Below are positions 33,474 to 43,029 of a stretch of DNA of 64,000 nucleotides, one piece after another. The notes below the pieces were generated by a model that searched no databases, was not told the DNA's origin, and saw nothing but the letters and a program-made list of their open reading frames with translations. Source of the stretch: an uncultured Acidimicrobiales bacterium. GTDB taxonomy: Bacteria > Actinomycetota > Acidimicrobiia > Acidimicrobiales > SHLQ01. The position numbers and the translations under genes are program-made. The stretch is taken from assembly GCA_938015295.1 (NCBI GenBank), contig CALLQB010000059.1, positions 1-64,000 on the forward strand. Reading direction: 5' to 3'. How positions within the stretch are numbered: position 1 is the stretch's first letter; every line of letters begins with the position of its first letter.

Positions 33474-34703
33474 TCAACGAGTTGAGCGGCGCTGCCAGAA
33501 ATCGCGAACATGATCTTCGAGTGCCTCGGGTGAATGTCGACCCTCGCGTAGTCGCAAGTCGCCCAGCTCGGCCAACACTTCACCCACCATCGGACCAGGT
33601 CCGAGGTCGAGAAGTTTCATCACCTGCTCGCCAGTGAGCTCGGGTCCAAGATCATCGAGGTCGCCGGACTCCCGTTGGCGGCTGATCGATTCAACGAGAG
33701 CCGCTGCGTGCGGAAGGTTCAGCGAGACGCCCAGCGAGACAAACCGGTCGAGCTCGCCACCGAACCGAGCGGCAAGTCGACGGACAGCTTCGTCGTCGTG
33801 AGCACTGCGGCGGCGTGACCATGTCGAGGCTGCGTCAGCCATCTTCGCAATGGTGCGAGTGTCGTCGTTGCTATGGCGGAGCGCCTGCAAACGGGTCTTC
33901 ACCACGTCGGGCTTCTCACCAATCATCGCGGCAGCTAGGCGGAGGTCGGGAGCCGCTTCGACAGCGCCGATACGTTCCACCGCCGCGGTATCGAGCTCAG
34001 GCCAGAAACTGGCGGTGAGTTGGTTTGCCAACAAAAACGCGAGACCAGCCGACGGGTCGGGTAGCCGAAGCAGCTTGTGTACTTCGTCGCGAATCCTCTC
34101 GACCGACACGATCTGGAGACGGTCAGCCATCTCGTTGGCCGAAGCGACCAGGGCCGGCTCGGGCGCCAGGTCGAAGCGGGTAAGGAACCGGGCCGCCCGC
34201 AACATGCGCAAGGGGTCGTCACTGAACGACACGTCGGGGTCAAGCGGGGTGCGGAGGACCTTGGCCGCCAGATCCGCCTGGCCCCCGTAGGGGTCGATGA
34301 GGGCACGGTCGGGAATCCGCCACGCCATGGCGTTCACCGTGAAGTCGCGGCGGCTGAGATCGTCGATGATTGCGGTGCTGAAGGCAACCGAAGGTTTACG
34401 CGAGTCGGGCTGGTAGGCCTCGGCGCGGTGGGTGGTGATCTCGTACACCCGGTCGCCAACCTTCCCACCGATCGTTCCGAACCGTTCTCCCTGGGTCCAC
34501 AGCGCCTCGAACCAGTCGCGCACGAGCCGTTTTATGTCGGCGGGTTCAGCATCGGTGGTGAAATCGACATCGTCGAGGTCGGCGTGAATGCCTGCCAGGT
34601 GATTGCGAACGATGCCACCGACGAGATAAAGCGAGAAACCAGCGTCGGTAAACCGTTGACCAAGTGGTTCGATTTCGCCAAACAGCTCGTCAAGCTCAGC
34701 CAA
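33474..34703 (-). CDS. tRNA nucleotidyltransferase / poly(A) polymerase family protein
   Basis: The best start is TTG 34703 (MAELDELFGEIEPLGQRF), overlapping the HDAC-like gene by 8 bp, since the longer ORF runs into that gene. The 409-residue protein has the class II nucleotidyltransferase head: LYLVGGIVRNHLAG with the G-G motif (Asn where Asp is usual), HADLDDVDFTTDAEPAD with the metal-binding Asp pair, SRRDFTVNAMAWRIP and FSDDPLRMLRAARFLTRF. A helical body follows. The likely function is addition of CCA to tRNA 3' ends, which fits the tRNA-Ile here that lacks an encoded CCA. Confidence 0.92.
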   Translation of the reverse strand: MAELDELFGEIEPLGQRFTDAGFSLYLVGGIVRNHLAGIHADLDDVDFTTDAEPADIKRLVRDWFEALWTQGERFGTIGGKVGDRVYEITTHRAEAYQPDSRKPSVAFSTAIIDDLSRRDFTVNAMAWRIPDRALIDPYGGQADLAAKVLRTPLDPDVSFSDDPLRMLRAARFLTRFDLAPEPALVASANEMADRLQIVSVERIRDEVHKLLRLPDPSAGLAFLLANQLTASFWPELDTAAVERIGAVEAAPDLRLAAAMIGEKPDVVKTRLQALRHSNDDTRTIAKMADAASTWSRRRSAHDDEAVRRLAARFGGELDRFVSLGVSLNLPHAAALVESISRQRESGDLDDLGPELTGEQVMKLLDLGPGPMVGEVLAELGDLRLREGRHSPEALEDHVRDFWQRRSTR

Positions 34704-35715
34704 AACCGTGAAGGTCCTGCGCCACAGCAACCATCTGGGCAACCTCAGTCGTGCTGCCTGAGGTGACCGGCTCCGGGCGCACCGAAGCGCCGCACAGTGC
34801 ACCAAGCGCGGCAACCGTCGACATCGTAAGGGCGTCTAGGTCGTAGCCGCCTTCAAGGTACACAAGACGCCGACCAGCTGGAACGACGGGCAAAAGTCGC
34901 TCGATCAGGTCGCCGTAGTCGCCCGACGACAAACCAAGATCGGTGATGGGGTCATTGCGGTGTGCGTCGAAACCAGCGGAGATAAGCAGCCACGTTGGCG
35001 AAAAGGCTTCGATGCTCGGCAGGACGACCGAGTCGAATGCCACCCGGTACGAATCGCCCTGCGTGCCCGGAAGCATCGGCAGATTCACTGTCGAGCCAAT
35101 CGCGTCGCCATCGCCGATCTCGCCGACCGCACCCGAGCCCGGATAACAGGGCATTTGGTGAAGCGAAACAAACAACACGCTGGGGTCCTCGTAAAAAATG
35201 TCCTGGGTACCGTTGCCGTGGTGCGCATCGATATCGACGATGGCCACGCGCTCGCCGCGATCGGTGAGCGACCGAGCGGTCACCGCGATGCTGTTAAAGA
35301 GACAGAACCCCATCGACTGCGATGGCGTCGCATGGTGGCCCGGCGGACGCACCGCACAAAAGGCGCTGTCGCCTTCACCGGCTTCAAGTGCCGCCACCGC
35401 ATCAAGGCCGGCACCGGCGGCGAAGAGCGCGGCCTCAAAGGAGGCTGCGTTGGTTTTCGTGTCGGGATCGAGCCGGCCACCGCCTTCGCGATCAAGCGCC
35501 GCAATATGGTCGAACAAGGCGCCGGTGTGCACCTTTTCGATCATCGCCCGGTCAGCTTTTGTTGGCAGACGCAGGTCGAGGTCGTCAGCGAACGCCGACT
35601 GCGACACGCCTCGTTGCACCGCGCGAAGCCGATCGGGACGCTCAGGATGACTAAAGCCGGCCTCGTGTTCGAGATACCGGTCATGGGAGAACCAAAGGAC
35701 GCTCACAAGTTTCAT
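34696..35715 (-). CDS. Histone deacetylase family protein (acetoin utilization AcuC-like)
   Basis: The 339-residue protein has AGGAGGTAGG before its ATG. It has the zinc-dependent deacetylase fold: HPERPDRLRAVQRGV, AVRPPGHHATPSQSMGFC with the His pair, VAIVDIDAHHGNGTQDIF with zinc ligands Asp and His, ISAGFDAHRNDP with the second Asp, and LEGGYDLDALT. All catalytic residues are present. Bacterial members deacetylate small amines such as polyamines or act on acetyl-CoA synthetase-type proteins. It overlaps the tRNA nucleotidyltransferase gene by 8 bp and is divergent from a GNAT gene. Confidence 0.92.
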   Translation of the reverse strand: MKLVSVLWFSHDRYLEHEAGFSHPERPDRLRAVQRGVSQSAFADDLDLRLPTKADRAMIEKVHTGALFDHIAALDREGGGRLDPDTKTNAASFEAALFAAGAGLDAVAALEAGEGDSAFCAVRPPGHHATPSQSMGFCLFNSIAVTARSLTDRGERVAIVDIDAHHGNGTQDIFYEDPSVLFVSLHQMPCYPGSGAVGEIGDGDAIGSTVNLPMLPGTQGDSYRVAFDSVVLPSIEAFSPTWLLISAGFDAHRNDPITDLGLSSGDYGDLIERLLPVVPAGRRLVYLEGGYDLDALTMSTVAALGALCGASVRPEPVTSGSTTEVAQMVAVAQDLHGFG

Positions 35716-35739
35716 CCTACCTCCTAGTAGTTTGCTCGT

Positions 35740-36450
35740 ATGGAGGTGCTCTCGGCAGGAAACGACCGATTCCGTGTTGGCTCATGGCGCGGCGATCCTG
35801 CTGTTGGGTATCTGATGCCACTCACCCGCATCGGACCCGGTGCGCTCGACACCGCGTTGCGCAGCATGCACAGCGAGGGTTACCGCAGAGTGGTCACCGG
35901 CGCACTTGGCCATGACGAACAAGGACCTTTCCTCCGTCAGGGTTTCGTGGTGCATGAGCGCCTCCACCTGCTGAAACACGACCTCCGAACCATCCCGTTC
36001 GCGAAGCGCGACGTTCGCATTCGACGCGGCTGGCGACGCGACCGGCAAGCCGCGATCAACATCGACAACCGGGCATTTGACGACTTCTGGCGATTCGATA
36101 AAGCCAGCTTTACCGAGGCAGTCGAGGCCACGCCGATCAGCAGGTTCCGAGTCGCCTCAGCCTTCTCGCCAGATCGACCAGCCGACCGCACGCGAATTTG
36201 CGGCTACAGCGTCGCAGGCCGGGCGGGACGAACCGGCTACTTGCAACGCCTCGCAGTGGACCCGTCGGTGCAAGGCCGGGGGGTCGGAACAGCACTCATT
36301 GTCGACACCCTCGAGTGGCTCGATCGTCGTGGAAGCGTCGCCGCTTTGGTCAATACCCAAGAAACAAATGTGGGCGCGTACGAGCTCTACCTTCGGCTTG
36401 GCTTCGAGCCAATCAAACCAGGACTCGCTGTTCTCGAGATCATGTTGTGA
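35740..36450 (+). CDS. GNAT family acetyltransferase
   Basis: The 236-residue protein contains two parts. The first 95 residues look like a degenerate acyltransferase half (RVVTGALGHDEQGPFLRQGF). The second (about 95-236) is a typical GNAT domain with YSVAGRAGRTGYLQRLAVDP, SVQGRGVGTALIVDTLEW as the acetyl-CoA loop and VNTQETNVGAYELYLRLGF. The start is 24 bp from the divergent deacetylase-like gene, so the two may share regulation; an acetylation/deacetylation pair is possible but not shown. Its stop overlaps the start of the next gene (GTGA). Confidence 0.82.
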   Translation: MEVLSAGNDRFRVGSWRGDPAVGYLMPLTRIGPGALDTALRSMHSEGYRRVVTGALGHDEQGPFLRQGFVVHERLHLLKHDLRTIPFAKRDVRIRRGWRRDRQAAINIDNRAFDDFWRFDKASFTEAVEATPISRFRVASAFSPDRPADRTRICGYSVAGRAGRTGYLQRLAVDPSVQGRGVGTALIVDTLEWLDRRGSVAALVNTQETNVGAYELYLRLGFEPIKPGLAVLEIML

Positions 36451-38684
36451 AGCAGACGGCGAAACACCGCACCTTCCTGATGACCCGACGGTTGGTTTCT
36501 GTACTCGGCGTGTTTGTTCTGCTCGCGGTTTCGCTCACACCCGGTACTGCGGCTGCGTCTCAACGTGCGGGTTCGATCGAGTTGGTTAACCAGGTGGCGG
36601 CCATCAAACCCGGCCGACAGTTCACGATGAACCTTTTGATGCAAGGCGGGTCGAACGATCATCTCATTTCGGCCAGCGTGTTTGCTCCTGTCGCCAATCG
36701 GGACGAGTTTGCGCTCCAGATTCGGGGGTTTGCCGAGTTTGGCGAACCTCTCTTCACGCTTGATCCGGTAGCGGTTCAAAAAGTCCGGTCCGGAAGAACC
36801 GCTGGAACACTCAGTCTGATCGTCCTTGAAATTTCGACCTCCGACAACCCGAACTCGAAAGCAGATCTTCTCATCGAGCAACCTGGCGTGTACCCGGTGA
36901 TTGTGACGCTCGCCGACCCCGACGGCTCACAGCAAGACGAACTACTTACCTATCTGGTCATCGCGCCGCGTGGACAGCAATGCCCCATAGTCGAAGCAGG
37001 CGACCCTGCGACAGACCCACCAGATACAGACCCACCAGACACAAACCCACCAGACACAGACCCGGCGAGTGGTGACGGTGCGGTCGAACCCGAAAGTTCT
37101 CCGAGGCGAACCCCTCGAGATTGCGTGAACCCGCTGCGGGTCAACATCACCCTGCCTCTGCAAGCCAGTCCTGCACTGCAACCCGATCAAAGCAGCTTCG
37201 TCAGCGAATCCGACCGCACACAGATGCGCACCATTGTTGATGTCATTGCGAGTCGACCCAGTATGGATCTCACCATCGCTGTCGTACCCGAGTCGGTGGT
37301 CGCGCTCGAAAGCAACATCGACGACATCGATCTGCTCACCCAGCTATCGGTGGCCACGGCGCAACGTGAAGTTCTGCGACTCCCCTACGTCAATGTCGAC
37401 GAAGAAGGGTGGCGTCGCGCCAATATCGAGGAGGTGTACACCAAGTTGCTTCGAGCAGGCGACCGCGTACTCGAACGCGACCTCGGGGTCGGAAGCATTG
37501 TCACCGCGGCGTATCTCGACAGCGATGCCGACCCGAACACCCTCGCGATGCTCGCAACGCAGGGCTACGACCGATTCCTCGTCGCCGACACACAATTGTC
37601 TCCACTTCCGCCGGCAATGTTCCCCTTCCCGGTCACCCAGCAGTTCGAAATCATCGACGCGGATGGCAAACGCCAGCCAACAGCAGCGGTCGACACAGCC
37701 CTCGGCCAGCATTTCGGCGCGAACGACAATGAGATCCTCGACGCTCACAATTTCATCGCCGAGCTCGCCCTTCTCTGGTTCGACCAACCAGACATCACCC
37801 GCGGTGTTGTCGTGCGGCCCTCGCGTGAATGGGATGTCGACGACAACGTGCTCACTCTCGCCCTGTCGGGAATTACGGCGACTCCCATCTTTCGAGCCGT
37901 CAGCCTTGAGATGTACTTCGACGAAGTGAGCGTTCTCCCAAGTGCAGGACACGAAGCCAGCAAGGTGGGGAAAGTACCGAGAGCAGTGCGGCGAGAACTC
38001 GTACCAACGGGCGCTCCCGAAGACCTCGTCGATTTCGCCAACAGGTACGCACAAACCGAAGCCACCTTGGAGAGCTACGAAGAGATCGTCGGTGGCCGAA
38101 CGCCCGAATCAGCGCCGTTGCGCGAACTTCTGCTGGTCGCCGGCGCCCGCGGGGTCGACTTTCGCGACCGACTCGACTACCTCCAGGCTGTCGACGACGC
38201 AGTCGACGATGTCGCCCGCCTCATCAGCGGTCCGGGTGAAAACCTTGTGAGCATCACCGCTCGCGAAGCAAACATTCCCTTTAGCATCGTGAGCGAGCTG
38301 GCTGGCGACGCGCAGGTGGTGTTGCGTCTCAGTTCGAACAAACTCGAGTTTCCCGATGGACCACAACAGTCGGTCGTCTTATCGCCTGGTCGCAACGACC
38401 TCACCGTTGGCGTCAAGTCACGGTCGTCGGGCGACGCAAACCTTCGCATCAGTGTGATGTCGCCCGATGGATCCATTCAATTGGCCGCGCCGTCAACGAT
38501 CGTGGTGCGAAGCACGGTGTTCTCCGGCTTGGGCCTGCTCATCTTGGTGGCCGCTTTGATCATCCTTGCGATCTGGTGGCTGCAACAGTTCCGTGGAAAC
38601 GACACCGACACCCGAGACACCGGAGACACCGACACCTCGGAGCTCACGCACGAGCTACCGGCTCGAATCACCAAAACGACGTAG
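36447..38684 (+). CDS. Large cell-surface protein with C-terminal membrane anchor
   Basis: I place the start at GTG 36447, coupled to the GNAT stop, giving 745 residues; ATG 36480 is an alternative. A signal peptide (VLGVFVLLAVSLTPGTAAAS) is followed by a beta-rich domain, a tandem TDPPDTDPPDTNPP linker near residue 190, a larger alpha/beta domain (IDVIASRPSMDLTIAVVPES to about 590), a beta domain and a membrane helix (FSGLGLLILVAALIILAIWW) with a Thr/Asp-rich tail. The architecture resembles the DUF6049-type envelope proteins of Actinomycetota, but I am not certain. No enzymatic motif is visible. Confidence 0.72.
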   Translation: MKQTAKHRTFLMTRRLVSVLGVFVLLAVSLTPGTAAASQRAGSIELVNQVAAIKPGRQFTMNLLMQGGSNDHLISASVFAPVANRDEFALQIRGFAEFGEPLFTLDPVAVQKVRSGRTAGTLSLIVLEISTSDNPNSKADLLIEQPGVYPVIVTLADPDGSQQDELLTYLVIAPRGQQCPIVEAGDPATDPPDTDPPDTNPPDTDPASGDGAVEPESSPRRTPRDCVNPLRVNITLPLQASPALQPDQSSFVSESDRTQMRTIVDVIASRPSMDLTIAVVPESVVALESNIDDIDLLTQLSVATAQREVLRLPYVNVDEEGWRRANIEEVYTKLLRAGDRVLERDLGVGSIVTAAYLDSDADPNTLAMLATQGYDRFLVADTQLSPLPPAMFPFPVTQQFEIIDADGKRQPTAAVDTALGQHFGANDNEILDAHNFIAELALLWFDQPDITRGVVVRPSREWDVDDNVLTLALSGITATPIFRAVSLEMYFDEVSVLPSAGHEASKVGKVPRAVRRELVPTGAPEDLVDFANRYAQTEATLESYEEIVGGRTPESAPLRELLLVAGARGVDFRDRLDYLQAVDDAVDDVARLISGPGENLVSITAREANIPFSIVSELAGDAQVVLRLSSNKLEFPDGPQQSVVLSPGRNDLTVGVKSRSSGDANLRISVMSPDGSIQLAAPSTIVVRSTVFSGLGLLILVAALIILAIWWLQQFRGNDTDTRDTGDTDTSELTHELPARITKTT

Positions 38685-38750
38685 GCGAAGCGGCCGGCCG
38701 CACGCGGCACCGAGTCGGCGTATACGCCTCTCGTTCGCTACCCTCCGGGC

Positions 38751-39593
38751 ATGCTTGGCATCGTCACCGACAGCGCGTCAGACCTCGAACAATCAGACAC
38801 CACCACCCTCGGGATCGAGGTGGTTCCACTCTCGATCCGATTTGGCGACAGCGAATACGTCGATGGTGTCGACCTCTCAATCGACCAGTTTTACGAAAAA
38901 CTGGCGTCTTCGGAAGACCTTCCCGAAACGGCTGCACCAGCGCCAGGCGCATTTGTCGAAGCGTATGAACGGCTCAAGGCCAAAGGCGCGACCGAAATCG
39001 TCACCATCAACCTTTCCTCTGCGCTTTCAGCAACGATGCAGTCAGCGATTACCGCCGCGGAAATGATCGACGGCGTCGACGTGCACGTTGTCGACTCCAA
39101 AAGCATCACTGGTGGCCTTGGCAACATGGTGCTGAGCGCCGCAAGCGCCGCCGCCGACGGAGCCAGTGCCGCCGACGTTGTGGCGGCCATTGAATCGCAG
39201 CGCACACGCACCCGTGTCTACGGCGCACTCGACACGCTCGAGAACTTGAAGAAGGGCGGCCGCATCGGTGGTGCCCAAGCGATGTTAGGCACGATGCTCT
39301 CGGTGAAACCGCTACTTGACCTGAGCTCTGGCGAAGTCGAAGAAGCCGGTCGTCAACGCACCCGAAAGAAAGCAATGGGCTGGGTCCGAGAGAAACTCAT
39401 CGAAGCAGGGCCCAACGCCGAACATCTCACCGTGCTTCACGGCAATGCCCCTGACATCGACGACTTTCTGGCACTGATCAAAGACGATGTCGATGTCGCC
39501 AGTCTTCGCATTGGCAAGATCGGGCCGGTTATCGGCACCCATGGCGGGCCACGAGTACTCGGCATCGCCTACCAAATACCAGCAACATCATGA
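38751..39593 (+). CDS. DegV family fatty-acid-binding protein
   Basis: The 280-residue protein has the DegV signature: MLGIVTDSASDLEQS at the start, VPLSIRFGDSEYVDGVDLS, FYEKLASSEDLPETAAP with the Thr/Ser acyl-contact, VTINLSSALSATMQSA and VVDSKSITGGLG, and the IGPVIGTHGGPRVLGIAY end. DegV/FakB proteins bind a fatty acid and present it to the kinase FakA for phosphorylation. No fakA is in the window. The gene stands alone between an envelope protein and the kinase gene. Confidence 0.93.
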   Translation: MLGIVTDSASDLEQSDTTTLGIEVVPLSIRFGDSEYVDGVDLSIDQFYEKLASSEDLPETAAPAPGAFVEAYERLKAKGATEIVTINLSSALSATMQSAITAAEMIDGVDVHVVDSKSITGGLGNMVLSAASAAADGASAADVVAAIESQRTRTRVYGALDTLENLKKGGRIGGAQAMLGTMLSVKPLLDLSSGEVEEAGRQRTRKKAMGWVREKLIEAGPNAEHLTVLHGNAPDIDDFLALIKDDVDVASLRIGKIGPVIGTHGGPRVLGIAYQIPATS

Positions 39594-39648
39594 GCGGTAG
39601 CTTTAGGCGCGGAGTAGCACTAGCCAACTCCCGTTAGCGTCGGTACCG

Positions 39649-41286
39649 GTGAGCAACGCAGTACCCCCTCTGACAACCTCGACCCGAGCAGGAACCCTGC
39701 TCGGTGATCGCTACCGTTTTCAACAGCTCATCGCTACCGGTGGCATGGCACAGGTTTGGAAGGCGACCGACGAGGTTCTTGGACGTTCGGTCGCTGTCAA
39801 GGTGCTCCACGAACACCTTGCCGACGATAGTTCGTTCATCGCTCGGTTCAAGTCCGAAGCCGTGTCGGCGGCTCGCCTGAACCATCGAAATATCGTCGCC
39901 ATCTACGACACGGTCAGCGATAGTGGCATCGAAGCAATCGTGATGGAGCTCATCGAAGGGCGAACGCTACGCGATCTTCTCGACGAACGCGGTCCAACCG
40001 ATGTCAACGAGGTTGTGCGCATCATCAGCGATGTCTGCGAAGCGCTCGACGTGGCGCACGGCGCTGGAGTTGTGCACCGCGACATCAAACCGTCGAACGT
40101 ACTGTTGTCTACCGATGGCCGGGTGGTGGTCACCGACTTCGGCATCGCGAAAGCCGAGCAGTCACTCGACCTCACACAGACCGGCGACGTTATGGGTACG
40201 GCCAAGTACCTGGCTCCCGAGCAGGTACATGGCGAAGATGTCGATGGGCGCGCCGATCTCTACAGTTTGGGTGTGGTGCTCTATGAGGCTGTCTGCGGCC
40301 GACCACCCTTCGATGCAGGAACCCAACTCGCTACCGCAATTGCCCGCACAACCACCGACCCTCCTGCCCCTCGAAACATCCAACCGGGCTGTTCGAAGCA
40401 ACTCGAACAAGTCATTCTTCGATCGATCAGACGCAATCGTGAGAAGCGCTACGACTCCGGAAGCGCGTTCCGACTCGCTCTCACCGAGGCGGTAGCCGAA
40501 GGCGGTGTGCCTGCCGACCGAGATGCGGCGATAAGCGCCCCGACAATCGACCTGAGGGTGCCTGCAGCGAACCCAGCGGCCAACCCCACCGCCAACTTCG
40601 CCCGGTCCGAGCGCGGGTGGCTCATCCCTGCTGTTGCCCTCCTCGTGCTTAGCGGCGGATTGATCCTGGCAGCGGTGTTCTTTGGCGGCACCGAAGCCGG
40701 CCGCGACATTGTTCGCGACACCGCAGGCGCAGTGGGTATTGGCGATCCGGATGAGCCGAGCGAGTCTGCCGACGACTCGATCGAGGTTCTTGGTGAGACA
40801 GAATCGGCCAGCGACGAAGACACCACCACCGAGCCTCCTTTGGCACAAATAGAGTTGGCCGCGTCGTTTGACCCACTCGGCGACGGTACCGAACACAACG
40901 ACAAGGTCGCCTTACTGTCCGACGGCAATCCGGCGACGTTCTGGCGTACCGAGCGATATGCCACCAACAACTTCGGCAATCTCAAGACGGGCGTGGGTGC
41001 GTGGGTCTCGCTGAACGAGTCACTCGACATTTCCTCGCTCGAGATCGATTCGCCGAACAACAACTGGTCCGTCGCAATTTTTGCGGCTGACGGCACAACT
41101 CCGCCGCAAACACTCGACGCATGGGGCGAACCGTTGGCAACCGTGAACGAGATTTCCGCCGGCACGGCTGTTATCGACCTCGACGGCAGCGCTGCGGACT
41201 CGGTGTTGATTTGGATCACCGATCTTGGCGACGGTGCCACGCCTATTCGCATGGAGATCAGCGAGATCCGCCTCAGCGGCTCCTAG
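39649..41286 (+). CDS. Transmembrane Ser/Thr protein kinase (PknB-like) with discoidin-like sensor
   Basis: The 545-residue protein begins at GTG 39649. Its N-terminal kinase domain (about 20-285) is complete: GGMAQVWKATDEVLG glycine loop, VAVKVLHEHL Lys, VVHRDIKPSNVLL catalytic loop, VVTDFGIAKAE DFG motif and GTAKYLAPEQ. A membrane helix (WLIPAVALLVLSGGLILAAV) follows near residue 330. The outside part has no PASTA repeats; it ends in an about 150-residue beta-sandwich with KVALLSDGNPATFWRTERY, the pattern of F5/8 type C (discoidin-like) domains. It may sense a glycan or other surface ligand. CwlM, a known PknB target in mycobacteria, is encoded 5 kb away. Confidence 0.92.
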   Translation: MSNAVPPLTTSTRAGTLLGDRYRFQQLIATGGMAQVWKATDEVLGRSVAVKVLHEHLADDSSFIARFKSEAVSAARLNHRNIVAIYDTVSDSGIEAIVMELIEGRTLRDLLDERGPTDVNEVVRIISDVCEALDVAHGAGVVHRDIKPSNVLLSTDGRVVVTDFGIAKAEQSLDLTQTGDVMGTAKYLAPEQVHGEDVDGRADLYSLGVVLYEAVCGRPPFDAGTQLATAIARTTTDPPAPRNIQPGCSKQLEQVILRSIRRNREKRYDSGSAFRLALTEAVAEGGVPADRDAAISAPTIDLRVPAANPAANPTANFARSERGWLIPAVALLVLSGGLILAAVFFGGTEAGRDIVRDTAGAVGIGDPDEPSESADDSIEVLGETESASDEDTTTEPPLAQIELAASFDPLGDGTEHNDKVALLSDGNPATFWRTERYATNNFGNLKTGVGAWVSLNESLDISSLEIDSPNNNWSVAIFAADGTTPPQTLDAWGEPLATVNEISAGTAVIDLDGSAADSVLIWITDLGDGATPIRMEISEIRLSGS

Positions 41287-41389
41287 ACCCGGCACCTATC
41301 CGAGTTCGCTCTTGCGACAGACATGACCCCAAACGGGCTTCGGACGGCGCTAGGTTACAACGATCAATACTGACGCCGAAGACCTCGCA

Positions 41390-41944
41390 TTGGTCGAGGC
41401 GGCGCAGCAGGGGGATCAGGCGGCACTCGACGCTCTTCTGCGGCGCCACTACGACCGCATTTACGCCGTTTGTCGGCGTTTGGCTGGCAATGAGGCCGAC
41501 GCGCTCGATGGCGCGCAAGAGGCGTTGATCACGATTGCCAAACGGCTCGACCGTTTTGACGGCCGTGCGAAGTTCAGCACTTGGGCCTACCGCGTCGCCA
41601 CCAACGCGTGCCTCGATGAGATGCGTCGGCGCGGTCGCCGACCTGTACCCGGCCTACCCGAATTCGAGGTCGACGTGACTCCCCTGCACGCGGCTGGTGG
41701 TGCGAGCGGCCACGACGAGAACATCGTCAACCAGATGACCGTTGAGAGCGCGTTGCAACAGTTGCCTGAGGACTACCGTTCGGCGGTGGTGCTTCGCGAT
41801 ATTGCCGACATGGACTATGCGCAGATCGCAGAGGTACTCGAAATCCCCCCGGGCACCGTACGATCTCGGATTGCGCGTGGCCGTTCGGCTCTCGCTGAAA
41901 TTCTCGGGAACCAGAAGCTGCCCGGAGAACGTCCAAGTCCCTGA
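41390..41944 (+). CDS. ECF RNA polymerase sigma factor
   Basis: About 184 residues from TTG 41390. The frame is open back to a TAG at 41351 and includes TDAEDLA just before, so the true start may lie slightly upstream on a rare codon. Region 2 is LLRRHYDRIYAVCRRLAGNE to AKFSTWAYRVATNACLDEMR, region 4 is LPEDYRSAVVLRDIADMDY and PPGTVRSRIARGRSALAEIL. There is no extra C-terminal domain. The next gene, 5 bp downstream, encodes a membrane protein of anti-sigma layout, so this pair is a typical ECF/anti-sigma module. Confidence 0.9.
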   Translation: MVEAAQQGDQAALDALLRRHYDRIYAVCRRLAGNEADALDGAQEALITIAKRLDRFDGRAKFSTWAYRVATNACLDEMRRRGRRPVPGLPEFEVDVTPLHAAGGASGHDENIVNQMTVESALQQLPEDYRSAVVLRDIADMDYAQIAEVLEIPPGTVRSRIARGRSALAEILGNQKLPGERPSP

Positions 41945-41949
41945 ACCCT

Positions 41950-42933
41950 ATGACCTCTTTCGACCCCTCCTCTGACGAACTTGTTTCGGCGTATATCGAT
42001 GGCGAAGCCACCGCGGCCGAAGTCGCGCTCGTCGAAGCCGACCCAACGCTGCTGGCTCGAGTTGCGCACTACCGGGCGATCGCTGAGGTGGTGGCGTCTC
42101 CCCCACCCGCTCCGAGCGCCGAAGCTCGCGAAGCCGCTATCGCTGCCGCTCTTGGCGCCTCGACTACCTCGAAGAAGGTCACCAGTCTCGCACCAATCCA
42201 ACAGCGCCGCAGCCGCTTCGCCAACCAAAAGGCCATGGTGCTGTCTGCGGCCGCGGTGTTACTGGTGCTCTTTCTTGGGGTCGCGGTTGTGTCGAATCTT
42301 TCTGGCAACGACAGCCAGGACACAGCGAGTGCCGGTGATGCCACCAGCGACGCCGCCGAAACCGATAGCGAGGACACGGGTCGTCTCACCACCGAATCTG
42401 CCGACATGGCCGACGATGACGGTGGGTCGATTGCCGGGTCCTCCGCCGCAGCAGAGTCGGGTCTGGACGCAGCTGGAGAAGACGAAGCGATGGAAGAAGA
42501 AGCCATGGAAGAAGAAGCCGAAGAAGAGGCGATGGAAGAAGAACCAGATGCACTCTTCGCCGACGACGCGGTAACCGAAGAGGCAGCTTCCGATACACCA
42601 GCCGATGAACCCACCGCCAGCACCATCCGCTCCTTCGGGTCCCTTGAAGAACTCCTAGCCACCGTGAGCGCCGAGCAGGACAACCGCCAACAACAGGCAC
42701 CCGAGACACCAGCGGTGACCTCGCCCGACACGCTGGCAAAGATCGAACAATGCCGGGCCGACGACGGTCTTAACACCAACTCGCTGGTGTTTGTCGAGGC
42801 AGCAGTGCTCCGTGACACCACGGCAAATGGCGACGATGCAAGTATCGACGTGTTGATCTATCGCGACGAGCTGCTCGATACGACAGCGTTTATTCAGGTC
42901 TTCGACGCTGCCGATTGCAGCAGAATCCAGTAA
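41950..42933 (+). CDS. Membrane anti-sigma-like protein with acidic repeat
   Basis: The 327-residue protein starts 5 bp after the sigma gene. The N terminus (DELVSAYIDGEATAAEVALV) has the helical arrangement of anti-sigma domains but lacks the His-Cys-Cys zinc site. A membrane helix (MVLSAAAVLLVLFLGVAVV) is followed by an Asp/Glu/Ser-rich region with tandem EEEAMEEEA units (about 42480-42545), and a small C-terminal domain with two Cys (KIEQCRADDG and DAADCSRIQ). It should hold the sigma factor at the membrane until a signal arrives. The assignment rests on position and topology. Confidence 0.75.
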   Translation: MTSFDPSSDELVSAYIDGEATAAEVALVEADPTLLARVAHYRAIAEVVASPPPAPSAEAREAAIAAALGASTTSKKVTSLAPIQQRRSRFANQKAMVLSAAAVLLVLFLGVAVVSNLSGNDSQDTASAGDATSDAAETDSEDTGRLTTESADMADDDGGSIAGSSAAAESGLDAAGEDEAMEEEAMEEEAEEEAMEEEPDALFADDAVTEEAASDTPADEPTASTIRSFGSLEELLATVSAEQDNRQQQAPETPAVTSPDTLAKIEQCRADDGLNTNSLVFVEAAVLRDTTANGDDASIDVLIYRDELLDTTAFIQVFDAADCSRIQ

Positions 42934-43029
42934 CCCGTCGCTCCGCAGGCCCAGTCGGGCGGCCGGTAATCTTGTGTCCGATCACCGCCGACGGTGAAAA
43001 TCGGACGCCCAGGCCATTATGATCGCTGC

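Noticed and set aside
37017-37070. CRISPR-like or minisatellite array (repeated ccagacacagaccca units)
   Set aside because: Units are short, contiguous and in frame, encoding a TDPPDTDPP linker in a surface protein; no spacers.
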